From Demequinaceae bacterium UBA4004 (lineage in GTDB: Bacteria > Actinomycetota > Actinomycetes > Actinomycetales > Demequinaceae), in assembly GCA_002384765.1 (NCBI GenBank), contig DGBM01000075.1, positions 3,580 to 12,682 of the forward strand: a stretch of DNA of 9,103 nucleotides, read 5' to 3'. The position numbers and the translations under genes were made by a program. This document shows positions 1 through 7,059 of the stretch, in pieces. The stretch's first letter is position 1. Every line of letters starts with the position of its first letter. The notes under the pieces are model-generated. The model saw nothing but the letters and a program-made list of their open reading frames with translations. It was not told the DNA's origin and ran no database searches.

Positions 1-356
1 GAGATGTGGATGGCCGTCGAGACGTCCTCCCACTGGCCCGTCATGAAGTTGCCGCCCATCACCGTCTGTGGCGCGAAGCCGATCGAGTGGACCACGCCGT
101 CGAGGTGCGGCACGTGCTCGCGCACGGCGTCGGGCAAAGCCACGAGGTGGTCGGCGTTGGTGACGTCGAGCTCGACGACCTTGGCCTCGACCGGCAACCT
201 GCGACCCATCGCCTCGGTCACCTTGAAGGTGCGTCCCACGCCGGTCAGCACCACCTTGGCGCCCTGCTCCTGGCTCAGGCGCGCGACGTCGAACGCTATC
301 GACCCTTCGGTGAGTACCCCGGTAACGAGGATGTTCTTGCCTTCGAGAATGCCCAT
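1..356 (-). CDS. inhA: Enoyl-ACP reductase, InhA/FabI type (5' part only)
   Basis: This is the NADH-dependent enoyl reductase that completes each round of fatty-acid elongation (type II FAS, cytoplasm). Only the first 118 codons are present; the gene continues past the left edge. The N-terminus carries the variant dinucleotide-binding motif of this family, GVLTEGSIAF at residues 13-22, in place of the GxxxGxG of ordinary short-chain dehydrogenases. It also has ELDV at 62-65 and DGVVHSIGFAPQT at 86-98, which closely resembles M. tuberculosis InhA. The ATG start has a perfect AGGAGG four bases upstream. It lies 36 bp downstream of fabG on the same strand, so the two are very probably co-transcribed, as in the mycobacterial mabA-inhA pair. 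The catalytic Tyr and Lys lie outside the window and cannot be checked. FabI would be an equally acceptable symbol. Confidence 0.93.
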   Translation of the reverse strand, partial: MGILEGKNILVTGVLTEGSIAFDVARLSQEQGAKVVLTGVGRTFKVTEAMGRRLPVEAKVVELDVTNADHLVALPDAVREHVPHLDGVVHSIGFAPQTVMGGNFMTGQWEDVSTAIHI

Positions 357-360
357 GGTT

Positions 361-366
361 CCTCCT
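361..366 (-). promoter_or_regulatory. Shine-Dalgarno of inhA/fabI
   Basis: On the minus strand the sequence reads AGGAGG, then AACC, then ATG. This is the only perfect six-base Shine-Dalgarno in the window and it fixes the start of the enoyl reductase. It implies efficient independent translation within the fabG-inhA transcript. Confidence 0.8.
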
Positions 367-392
367 GTCGGAAAGACTACGTGGTCCGTTGC

Positions 393-1097
393 CTAGTGAC
401 CCATGCCCAGGCCGCCATCAACCGGCAACACCGCGCCAGATACATACCCTGCCGCATCGGACGCCAGGAATACGGCAGCCGCGGCGACTTCTTGTGTGGT
501 TCCGAACCGCTTGGCCGGAATGGTTGACTCATATTGCTTCACCACATCGTCGCCAAGTTCGGCTGTCATGTCGGTCGCGATGAAGCCGGGCGCAATGACG
601 TTGGCGGTGATGCCGCGTCCCCCCACTTCGCGGGTGATCGACCGGGCCATGCCCACAAGCGCCGACTTTGAGGCCGAGTAGTTGACCTGGCCGGGGTTGC
701 CCAGCAGGCCCACCACCGAGCCCATGAGGACGATGCGGCCGTACTTCTCTCGCATCATCGAGTTCACGGCGCGGCGGACAGTGCGGAACGTGCCGGTCAG
801 GTTGGTGTCGATCACCGCGGCGAAGTCGTCGTCCGACATACGCATCAGCAGTCCGTCGCGAGTGATGCCCGCGTTGGCGACCAGCACGCGCACGCGTCCG
901 TGCTTGGCTTCTAACTCGTCGAAGGCGGCGTTGACGGCCTCGGAGTCGGTGATGTCGGCGATCGCGCCCGTGACCCCGTCCGGAAGGTCGCCACCCCGGT
1001 AGATGCTGGAGACGGTGTCCCCGTGTGCCACGAAAGCCTCTGCGATAGCGCGGCCAATGCCGCGGTTCGCTCCTGTCACCACCACGTGTCGCGTCAT
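393..1097 (-). CDS. fabG: 3-oxoacyl-ACP reductase (FabG/MabA type)
   Basis: This short-chain dehydrogenase reduces 3-oxoacyl-ACP with NADPH in fatty-acid elongation. The chosen product is 234 aa. The nucleotide-binding motif TGANRGIG is at residues 8-15, NAG at 75-77, and the structural Asn at 99 (DTNLTG). The catalytic triad is Ser127, Tyr140 and Lys144 with the standard 13- and 4-residue spacing, and PG appears at 170-171. The open frame extends 24 codons further upstream, to 1169, but that extension is Arg-rich, unconserved in character and would overlap the divergent SURF1 start. The ATG at 1097 puts the Rossmann strand at the very N-terminus, as expected. No clear Shine-Dalgarno precedes it. 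A TAGTTT box ends seven bases before the ATG, suggesting a leaderless mRNA. It is followed by the InhA-like gene in the mabA-inhA arrangement. Confidence 0.95.
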   Translation of the reverse strand: MTRHVVVTGANRGIGRAIAEAFVAHGDTVSSIYRGGDLPDGVTGAIADITDSEAVNAAFDELEAKHGRVRVLVANAGITRDGLLMRMSDDDFAAVIDTNLTGTFRTVRRAVNSMMREKYGRIVLMGSVVGLLGNPGQVNYSASKSALVGMARSITREVGGRGITANVIAPGFIATDMTAELGDDVVKQYESTIPAKRFGTTQEVAAAAVFLASDAAGYVSGAVLPVDGGLGMGH

Positions 1098-1104
1098 GAG
1101 CCCC

Positions 1105-1110
1105 AAACTA
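1105..1110 (-). promoter_or_regulatory. Putative leaderless -10 box of fabG
   Basis: The minus strand reads TAGTTT, then GGGGCTC, then the ATG of fabG. A TANNNT hexamer ending seven bases before the start is the hallmark of actinobacterial leaderless promoters, with the A of ATG as +1. I see no good -35 at 16-18 bp. The GGGG between the box and the ATG could alternatively act as a weak Shine-Dalgarno, which would mean transcription from further upstream. Confidence 0.5.
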
Positions 1111-1148
1111 GCCGATGCGCCGGTCACCTCGCGCGCTCGCCTCGCACG

Positions 1149-1154
1149 TACGAT
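1149..1154 (+). promoter_or_regulatory. Putative leaderless -10 box of the SURF1 gene
   Basis: TACGAT is followed by seven bases (CGAGACC) and the GTG at 1162. The box fits the TANNNT consensus at the spacing expected when the first base of the start codon is +1. It supports GTG 1162 as the start over the in-frame ATG at 1096. No strong -35 is visible. Together with the fabG box it makes a compact back-to-back promoter in a 64-bp gap. Confidence 0.5.
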
Positions 1155-1161
1155 CGAGACC

Positions 1162-1998
1162 GTGACCATCCCCGCCGCGAAACGCCGCCCGGCCGCCTAC
1201 GGGCCCAGACGGATCGCACTCACCGCGGCCGTGGTGTTGGCGGCGATGGCTCTGGGTCTTGTCGCGGGCGCATGGCAGTGGGGGCGCTACGAGACCAGGT
1301 CGCACGCCGTCGAGGCTCAAGCCGCCGCCGAGGGCAAGCCCGTCGCGGACCTTGAGGAGTTGATCGACCGTGACGCCCAGGGCCCCGGTGAGGCCGACTG
1401 GCGCACTGCGACGGTGACGGGGGCACTCGACGCGGACTCGGTCATGGAGTTGCGGGGTCGCTCGGTCCAGAACACGGCATCGCTGCAGTATCTGGCGTGG
1501 GTGCATACCGCTTCAGGTCGCACCGTGCTGGTCAACCTGGGGTGGCAACCGCGATCCACCGCCGCCGCCCCTGTGCTCCCCAACGAGCAGGTCACCGTGA
1601 CCGGCGTGGTGCGCGCCGTCGAGGCCGACAACGGCAGGCCCGGCACCCGCATCACCCCGCTCCAGATGAACGGCATCGAGGGCGAGGTGATCCCGGCTTA
1701 CGTCATGGCGACATCGACGTGTGGGGCGTCGGGCTGCATCGAGGGCCTGGAGCCGGTGCCGATGCCGAATCTGTCGTTGGGACCCCACCTCAGCTACGCG
1801 CTGCAATGGTGGTTGCTGACCGTCGTGGCCGCGCCGCTGGGCGTCTGGATCACCCGCCGGGACGCGCTCCACGAGCGCGAGCGCGACGCGGGCGACGCGG
1901 CCGACGCGGGCGCCCCCAGCCCTCGCAAGCCGGCCAAGGCGTCCAAGGCGTCCAAGCAGAAACCTCCCACCGACGAGGAGATCGAGGATGCCCTGTAG
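1162..1998 (+). CDS. SURF1 family protein (cytochrome oxidase biogenesis)
   Basis: SURF1 proteins assist assembly of haem-copper cytochrome c oxidase in the membrane. The 278-aa product has the family layout: a first transmembrane helix at about residues 17-39 ending in the WQWGRYE segment, an extracytoplasmic domain, and a second helix at about 210-231. Family signatures visible are TVLVNLGWQP at 121-130 and HLSYALQWWLLT at 209-220. A Lys/Ala-rich, low-complexity tail (about 240-278) follows the second helix. I chose GTG 1162 because it sits just before the basic N-terminal stretch and behind a TANNNT box. An in-frame ATG at 1096 would add 22 residues and run into the fabG start. It ends 15 bp from the oppositely oriented ABC-F gene. 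No cytochrome oxidase genes lie in the window, so the role rests on family membership. Confidence 0.87.
   Translation: MTIPAAKRRPAAYGPRRIALTAAVVLAAMALGLVAGAWQWGRYETRSHAVEAQAAAEGKPVADLEELIDRDAQGPGEADWRTATVTGALDADSVMELRGRSVQNTASLQYLAWVHTASGRTVLVNLGWQPRSTAAAPVLPNEQVTVTGVVRAVEADNGRPGTRITPLQMNGIEGEVIPAYVMATSTCGASGCIEGLEPVPMPNLSLGPHLSYALQWWLLTVVAAPLGVWITRRDALHERERDAGDAADAGAPSPRKPAKASKASKQKPPTDEEIEDAL
1934..1956 (+). repeat. Short 9-bp tandem repeat in the SURF1 tail
   Basis: The nonamer CCAAGGCGT occurs twice head to tail (1934-1942 and 1943-1951), followed by five bases of a third copy. It is in frame and encodes an Ala-Lys-Ala-Ser-Lys-Ala-Ser-Lys stretch in the low-complexity tail. Such a repeat could gain or lose three codons by slippage without breaking the frame. 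Confidence 0.7.
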
Positions 1999-2013
1999 GA
2001 CCGGCGCGCGGCA

Positions 2014-3612
<1,599 letters not shown>

Positions 3613-3618
3613 GATAAA

Positions 3619-3623
3619 TCCTT
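3619..3623 (-). promoter_or_regulatory. Shine-Dalgarno that sets the ABC-F start
   Basis: The minus strand reads GGAAGGA, then TTTATC, then GTG at 3612. The AAGGA core six bases from the GTG decides this start over the upstream ATG codons at 3726 and 3708 in the same frame, neither of which has conserved coding sequence behind it. Confidence 0.7.
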
Positions 3624-3656
3624 CCGAGCGCCCTACAGCGGACGAGGTGGTGGCGG

Positions 3657-3670
3657 GCGCTACGAAGCGC
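3657..3670. repeat. Perfect inverted repeat in the ABC-F/bioY intergenic region
   Basis: GCGCT and AGCGC are perfect 5-bp arms around a 4-base loop (ACGA on the plus strand). It could form a hairpin in the leader of the ABC-F mRNA, about 45 bases before its GTG, or be a regulator site between the two divergent genes. Short GC-rich repeats also arise by chance at this base composition, so a function is uncertain. Confidence 0.4.
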
Positions 3671-3688
3671 ACATGGGGCGCGGCCCGG

Positions 3689-3694
3689 TATCGT
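3689..3694 (+). promoter_or_regulatory. Possible -10 box of bioY
   Basis: TATCGT fits TANNNT and would place the transcript start near 3701, giving a 5' leader of about 24 bases that contains the AGGGAG at 3715-3720. There is no recognisable -35, and I could not identify a BirA or BioQ operator by eye, so this is a weak call. Confidence 0.3.
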
Positions 3695-3706
3695 GGCCGC
3701 CGAATC

Positions 3707-3715
3707 ATTATCACA
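3707..3715 (-). promoter_or_regulatory. Possible extended -10 promoter of the ABC-F gene
   Basis: The minus strand reads TGTGATAAT, that is TG-N followed by GATAAT, five of six matches to TATAAT with an extended -10 element. It is the most AT-rich spot in the intergenic region. Transcription would begin near 3700 and give a leader of roughly 88 bases before the GTG, containing the inverted repeat at 3657-3670. No clear -35 is seen. Confidence 0.4.
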
Positions 3716-3724
3716 GGGAGTCCC

Positions 3725-4372
3725 ATGAACCTGCGTCACTCATTGTCCCCCACCAACCTCGCGCTCGTGGCGGTGTTCGCCGGCTTGATCGCCGCGTCGA
3801 CTATCTGGCCCGGCGCCGAGCTGGTCTCCGGCGTGCCCATCACGCTGCAGACACTCGCGGTATTGCTTGCGGGGGCGGCTCTGGGGCCGTGGCGCGGCGC
3901 GGGTGCGGTTGTCCTTTACCTCGTGGTGGGTACCGCCGGCGCCCCAATCTTTGCCGGCCGATCCGCCGGACCCGCCGTGTGGACGGGACCCACCGCGGGA
4001 TTCCTCGCCGGCTTCATTGCGGCCGCCTTCGTCGCAGGCTGGCTGGTGCGCAGGATGCGCCGACGCGGTCAGCTCACGGTCACGGGTGTGATCGGCGCGT
4101 GCGCCGTGGCCTCGCTGCTGGTCCTCAACCTCATCGGCTGGGGTTTCTTCATGCTGCGGCTGGGGACCACCGCGGCAGACACCGTCGCGTTCGCCACGCC
4201 GTTCTTGGTGGGCGACATCATCAAGGTGTTCGTCGCAGGAGTCACGGCAGCAGCGGTGCATCGCGCCTACCCGGGACTGCTCGGAGTGCCGGTCGCTCCC
4301 ACCGCGGTCGAGACGGGCCAGACACCCACGACGCCCCCAGCGGTATCCCTCGGCTCCCAGGCCGCCTCGTAG
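3725..4372 (+). CDS. bioY: Biotin ECF transporter S component BioY
   Basis: BioY is the membrane protein that binds biotin in the energy-coupling-factor transporter. The 215-aa product is strongly hydrophobic, with about six predicted helices between residues 10 and 185. It shows the family motifs VPITLQTLAVLLAG at 37-50, GTAGAPIFAG at 69-78, GPTAGFLAGF at 88-97 and PFLVGDIIKV at 159-168. The last 25 residues are Pro/Thr/Ala-rich and look like a disposable tail. AGGGAG lies four bases before the ATG. The matching ATPase and T component follow directly, so this is a BioY with its own energising module rather than one that shares a common ECF. It is divergent from the ABC-F gene. Confidence 0.95.
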   Translation: MNLRHSLSPTNLALVAVFAGLIAASTIWPGAELVSGVPITLQTLAVLLAGAALGPWRGAGAVVLYLVVGTAGAPIFAGRSAGPAVWTGPTAGFLAGFIAAAFVAGWLVRRMRRRGQLTVTGVIGACAVASLLVLNLIGWGFFMLRLGTTAADTVAFATPFLVGDIIKVFVAGVTAAAVHRAYPGLLGVPVAPTAVETGQTPTTPPAVSLGSQAAS

Positions 4373-4376
4373 CGCT

Positions 4377-4382
4377 TACCCT
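4377..4382 (+). promoter_or_regulatory. Putative leaderless -10 box of bioM
   Basis: TACCCT is followed by six bases (TTCCCC) and then the ATG of bioM. No Shine-Dalgarno is present in the 16 bp between bioY and bioM; the stretch just before the ATG is pyrimidine-rich. The box therefore suggests an internal promoter making a leaderless bioM-bioN transcript. The spacing is one base shorter than in the fabG and SURF1 boxes. Confidence 0.4.
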
Positions 4383-4388
4383 TTCCCC

Positions 4389-5093
4389 ATGATCGAATTC
4401 AAGGACGCGACCGTTGTCGCGCCCGATTCCGGGATCACCATCCTCAAGCCCACCACGCTGAGCCTGAGCGAAAGGCGCATCACGATCATCGGCGCCAACG
4501 GCTCGGGAAAGTCGACCCTCGCCAGGCTCATCAACGGCCTGTCCATCCCCGTATCGGGGACCGTGTCGGTAGATGGGGTCGATACGGTGAAACACGGCGC
4601 GCTGGTGCGACGCAAGGTGGGCTTCCTGTTCACCGATCCCACATCGCAGCTGATCATGCCCACGGCCATCGAGGACGTGATGCTGTCGCTACGCCGGGTG
4701 GTTCGCTCCAAGAACGAACGCATCAAGGCGGCGCTGGCGGCGCTTGAGGACATCGGCCTGGGAGACAAGGCAGAGGTGTCGGTCAACGCGCTGTCGGGCG
4801 GCCAGCGCCAGCTGCTGGCCCTTGCCGGCGTGCTCACGGCGAAGCCCCAAGTGGTGGTGGCCGACGAACCCACGACGCTCCTCGATCTGCGGTGGAAGGC
4901 ACACGTGGGCGCACTGCTGCATTCGCTGCCGATTCAGCTGATCGAGGTGACGCACGACCTCGAGGCCGCGACCAAGGCGCAGCGCACCCTGGTAGTCGAC
5001 GACGGCGGCGTGGTGTTCGACGGCGACCCCGTCGACGCCGTGGCCCATTATCGGGACCTCATGTACCGCAAGTCCGTCGGGGAGTCGTCGTGA
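4389..5093 (+). CDS. bioM: Biotin ECF transporter ATPase BioM
   Basis: BioM is the CbiO-like ATPase that powers biotin uptake. The product is 234 aa, a single nucleotide-binding domain. Walker A GANGSGKST is at residues 35-43, the Q-loop Gln at 87 (DPTSQLIMPT), the signature LSGGQRQ at 135-141, Walker B VVVADEP at 155-161 with catalytic Glu160, and the H-loop His at 189 (EVTHD). All the residues needed for ATP hydrolysis are present. It starts 16 bp after bioY and its TGA overlaps the GTG of bioN by four bases, so the three form one operon. The start lacks a Shine-Dalgarno; translation may be coupled to bioY or begin on a leaderless mRNA. Without its neighbours it would be annotated as a cobalt/nickel-type CbiO ATPase; the biotin assignment depends on bioY. 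Confidence 0.92.
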   Translation: MIEFKDATVVAPDSGITILKPTTLSLSERRITIIGANGSGKSTLARLINGLSIPVSGTVSVDGVDTVKHGALVRRKVGFLFTDPTSQLIMPTAIEDVMLSLRRVVRSKNERIKAALAALEDIGLGDKAEVSVNALSGGQRQLLALAGVLTAKPQVVVADEPTTLLDLRWKAHVGALLHSLPIQLIEVTHDLEAATKAQRTLVVDDGGVVFDGDPVDAVAHYRDLMYRKSVGESS

Positions 5094-5755
5094 CGCACGT
5101 CCTGGGCGCGTACCGGCCGGGTGCCTCGCCGCTGCACCGGCTACCCGCGTGGTCGAAAGTTGCCACGCTGATCGTGTGGTCGGCCGTCACGCTGCTGGTC
5201 CGTGATCCGATCACGTCAGGGGGTTTGGCCGTCGCGGCGCTCATGCTGCTGGTGAGCGTCCTGCCGGCGGCAGGGCCCACGTTCAAGGGCCTCGGAATGA
5301 TCGTGATCGTGGCCGCCATGGCGAGCGCCTACCAGGTGTGGAGGGGAGACTATGTGGCCGCGATCGACCTCGGCGTCGACCTCATCGGCCTGTTCGCGCT
5401 GTCGCTCGCGATCACCGGGTCGACCCCGATGTCCGACATGCTGGACCTTGCGACCGCCGCGGCGCGGCCGCTGCGACGGGTCCTTCCCCCTGCCATTACC
5501 GGGCTCATGTTCGCGATCATGTTGCGCGCCATCCCGGAGATCGCCGGGATCATGCGCCAGTCTCGCGACGCCGCGCGGGCTCGCGGCATACGGCGCGGTC
5601 CCACGGCGTTCATGATTCCCACGGCGACGCGCACGGTCGGCTTCGCGCTCGACCTGGGCGCTGCGCTTCACGCCCGCGGAATCGGCGACGACGCCGCGTC
5701 CGACGCGCCGCGCGGGCGTCCAATGCGGATCGCCGCGAAGGACCCGAACGGGTAG
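5090..5755 (+). CDS. bioN: Biotin ECF transporter T component BioN
   Basis: BioN is the CbiQ-like transmembrane coupling protein that links the BioM ATPase to BioY. From GTG 5090 the product is 221 aa. Hydrophobic helices lie at about residues 23-38, 42-61, 66-84, 90-110 and 133-151. They are followed by the cytoplasmic coupling region with two Ala-Arg-Gly motifs at 164-166 and 195-197, which are the elements known to contact the ATPase in T components. The GTG overlaps the bioM stop as GTGA, and GGGGAG lies five bases upstream, which supports this start over the longer open frame reaching back to 4892. The C-terminal 20 residues are hydrophilic. Nothing essential appears to be missing. Confidence 0.92.
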   Translation: MTHVLGAYRPGASPLHRLPAWSKVATLIVWSAVTLLVRDPITSGGLAVAALMLLVSVLPAAGPTFKGLGMIVIVAAMASAYQVWRGDYVAAIDLGVDLIGLFALSLAITGSTPMSDMLDLATAAARPLRRVLPPAITGLMFAIMLRAIPEIAGIMRQSRDAARARGIRRGPTAFMIPTATRTVGFALDLGAALHARGIGDDAASDAPRGRPMRIAAKDPNG

Positions 5756-5758
5756 TTT
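5753..5758 (+). promoter_or_regulatory. Possible -10 box ahead of the zinc peptidase
   Basis: TAGTTT overlaps the bioN stop codon. Initiation 6-7 bases downstream would begin at or just before the ATG at 5765, which opens a short upstream ORF, leaving about 55 bases of transcript before the peptidase ATG. No -35 is recognisable. The peptidase could also be read through from bioN. Confidence 0.35.
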
Positions 5759-5764
5759 TGATGC

Positions 5765-5833
5765 ATGACCCACTGCCAGGGGGCCATCGCGCACGTGCAG
5801 TGCCCAGGCGGGAGACACCATGACGTTCAGTGA
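5765..5833 (+). CDS. Possible 22-codon upstream ORF overlapping the peptidase start
   Basis: An ATG six bases after a TANNNT box opens a 22-aa frame that ends in TGA inside the peptidase gene, with the peptidase ATG (5820) lying within it in another frame. The peptide is short, with four His and two Cys, and resembles nothing I know. If the transcript is leaderless here, its translation would pass over the peptidase ribosome-binding site and could affect how the peptidase is translated. It may equally be a chance frame; only the placement of box and ATG supports it. Confidence 0.25.
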   Translation: MTHCQGAIAHVQCPGGRHHDVQ

Positions 5834-6731
5834 GGGCACTCGCCTCGACCCCAATCGTGTTCAACGCCGGGGTGCGGGCGGCTCGCGCGGAGGCGTCGCG
5901 ATCGGCGGCGGCGTCGGCGGAATCATCATGGTGGTCCTCGCCTTGATCTTCGGCATCGACCCGTCGACCCTCAACCTTGACTCGGGCACGCAGGGCCTGG
6001 GAGGCGCGGCCGGCGCGCAAGACGACACCGCCCAGCAGGACTTCGCGGCCAGTTGCACCACGGGAGCCGACGCCAACGCGGATGCAGACTGCCGCGTCCT
6101 TGCCGTGATCGAGTCGCTCGACGCGTATTGGATCGACGCGCTGCCAGCCGCGGGCTTCCGCCACGAGCTGCCCGGCGTGGTGGTCTTCGACCAGGCCACG
6201 TCATCGTCGTGCGGCAACGCGTCGTCCGCGACGGGACCGTTCTACTGCCCGCCCGACCACACGCTGTACGTCGACACCACGTTCTTCACGTCGCTCGCCC
6301 AGTTCGGCTTCGAAAGCGGAAACCTCGCGGAGGCGTACGTCATCGCCCACGAATATGGCCACCACGTGCAGAACGAGTTGGGGGTCTTTGACATTGCCGA
6401 CCGATCAGGGACGGGCGCGAATTCTGATTCGGTCAAGGTCGAGTTGATGGCCGACTGCCTCGCTGGCGTGTGGGTGGGTCACGCGGCGTCGACGCCGGAC
6501 CCGGATACGGGCGTCCCGTTCCTGGAACCGATCACACAGGAGCAGTTGGACAACGCGCTCGCGGCGGCCGCCTCCGTGGGCGACGACAGGATCCAGGAGA
6601 CGGTGCAGGGCGAGGCCGACCCTCACACCTTCACGCACGGCACGTCCCAGCAGCGCACGCAAGCGTTCACCACCGGGTACACCAACGGCACGGTCGCGTC
6701 GTGCGACGCGTTTGGGGTGCTCTCCCGCTAG
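5820..6731 (+). CDS. ypfJ: Membrane-anchored neutral zinc metallopeptidase (YpfJ/Zn_peptidase family)
   Basis: This 303-aa protein belongs to the family of putative neutral zinc metallopeptidases typified by E. coli YpfJ (Pfam Zn_peptidase). A basic N-terminus is followed by one hydrophobic segment at about residues 25-46, then a polar Ala/Asp/Gln-rich linker and the catalytic domain outside the membrane. The zinc site is HEYGH at 177-181, with VELMADCLAGVW at 207-218 supplying the probable third ligand Glu208. The conserved HGTSQQR is at 273-279 and the terminal SCDAF at 294-298. Six Cys lie after the membrane segment (79, 91, 131, 143, 213, 295) and could form disulfides. GGGAG five bases upstream supports the ATG at 5820. 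The substrate is unknown for the family. Its stop shares four bases with that of sufT on the other strand. Confidence 0.9.
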   Translation: MTFSEGTRLDPNRVQRRGAGGSRGGVAIGGGVGGIIMVVLALIFGIDPSTLNLDSGTQGLGGAAGAQDDTAQQDFAASCTTGADANADADCRVLAVIESLDAYWIDALPAAGFRHELPGVVVFDQATSSSCGNASSATGPFYCPPDHTLYVDTTFFTSLAQFGFESGNLAEAYVIAHEYGHHVQNELGVFDIADRSGTGANSDSVKVELMADCLAGVWVGHAASTPDPDTGVPFLEPITQEQLDNALAAAASVGDDRIQETVQGEADPHTFTHGTSQQRTQAFTTGYTNGTVASCDAFGVLSR

Positions 6732-7054
6732 ACGTTGAAACCGAGCGCCCGCAACTGCTCGCGGCCGTCGTCGGTGATCTTGTCGGGACCCCACGGGGGC
6801 ATCCACACCCAATTGATGCGGAACCCGCTGACAAGCCCCTCGAGGGCCTGCGAGGCCTGGTCCTCAAGGATGTCGGTCAACGGGCACGCCGCCGACGTGA
6901 GGGTCATGTCGATGATGGCGTGCTGGTTCTCGTCGAGCTGAACGCCATAGATGAGGCCCAGGTCCACGACGTTGATCCCCAGTTCGGGGTCGATCACGTC
7001 ACGGAGAGCCTCCTCGACGTCGGCCACGTTGGCGGGGTGTGCAGTGTCGGTCAT
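6728..7054 (-). CDS. sufT: SufT-type iron-sulfur maturation protein (MIP18/DUF59 domain)
   Basis: SufT proteins assist maturation of iron-sulfur proteins; the exact chemistry is not settled. The 108-aa product is a single MIP18/DUF59 domain: DPELGINVVDLGLIYGV at residues 22-38, TLTSAACPL at 51-59 with the conserved Cys57, and WMPPWGPDKITDDGRE at 84-99 near the C-terminus. I chose ATG 7054, which has GGAAGGA with its core eight bases upstream; the frame runs back to 7129 but that stretch overlaps sufU. It starts five bases after the sufU stop and is the last gene of the suf operon. PaaD-like proteins share this domain, but the suf context makes SufT the better name. Confidence 0.92.
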   Translation of the reverse strand: MTDTAHPANVADVEEALRDVIDPELGINVVDLGLIYGVQLDENQHAIIDMTLTSAACPLTDILEDQASQALEGLVSGFRINWVWMPPWGPDKITDDGREQLRALGFNV

Positions 7055-7059
7055 GGTCT

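Noticed and set aside
1003..1161. An N-terminal extension of the SURF1 protein (starts at 1003 or 1096)
   Set aside because: The extra sequence is antisense to fabG, lacks SURF1 features and has no ribosome-binding site. GTG 1162 fits the family and the promoter box.
1999..2013. A possible terminator between the convergent SURF1 and ABC-F genes
   Set aside because: Only weak, bulged pairing can be drawn around the two stops, and there is no T-tract on either strand. The GC-rich 15-bp gap does not support an intrinsic terminator.
3613..3724. A BirA or BioQ operator ahead of bioY
   Set aside because: I looked for a long dyad near the bioY start and saw only the short GC-rich inverted repeat at 3657-3670. 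It does not match any biotin operator I can recall with confidence.
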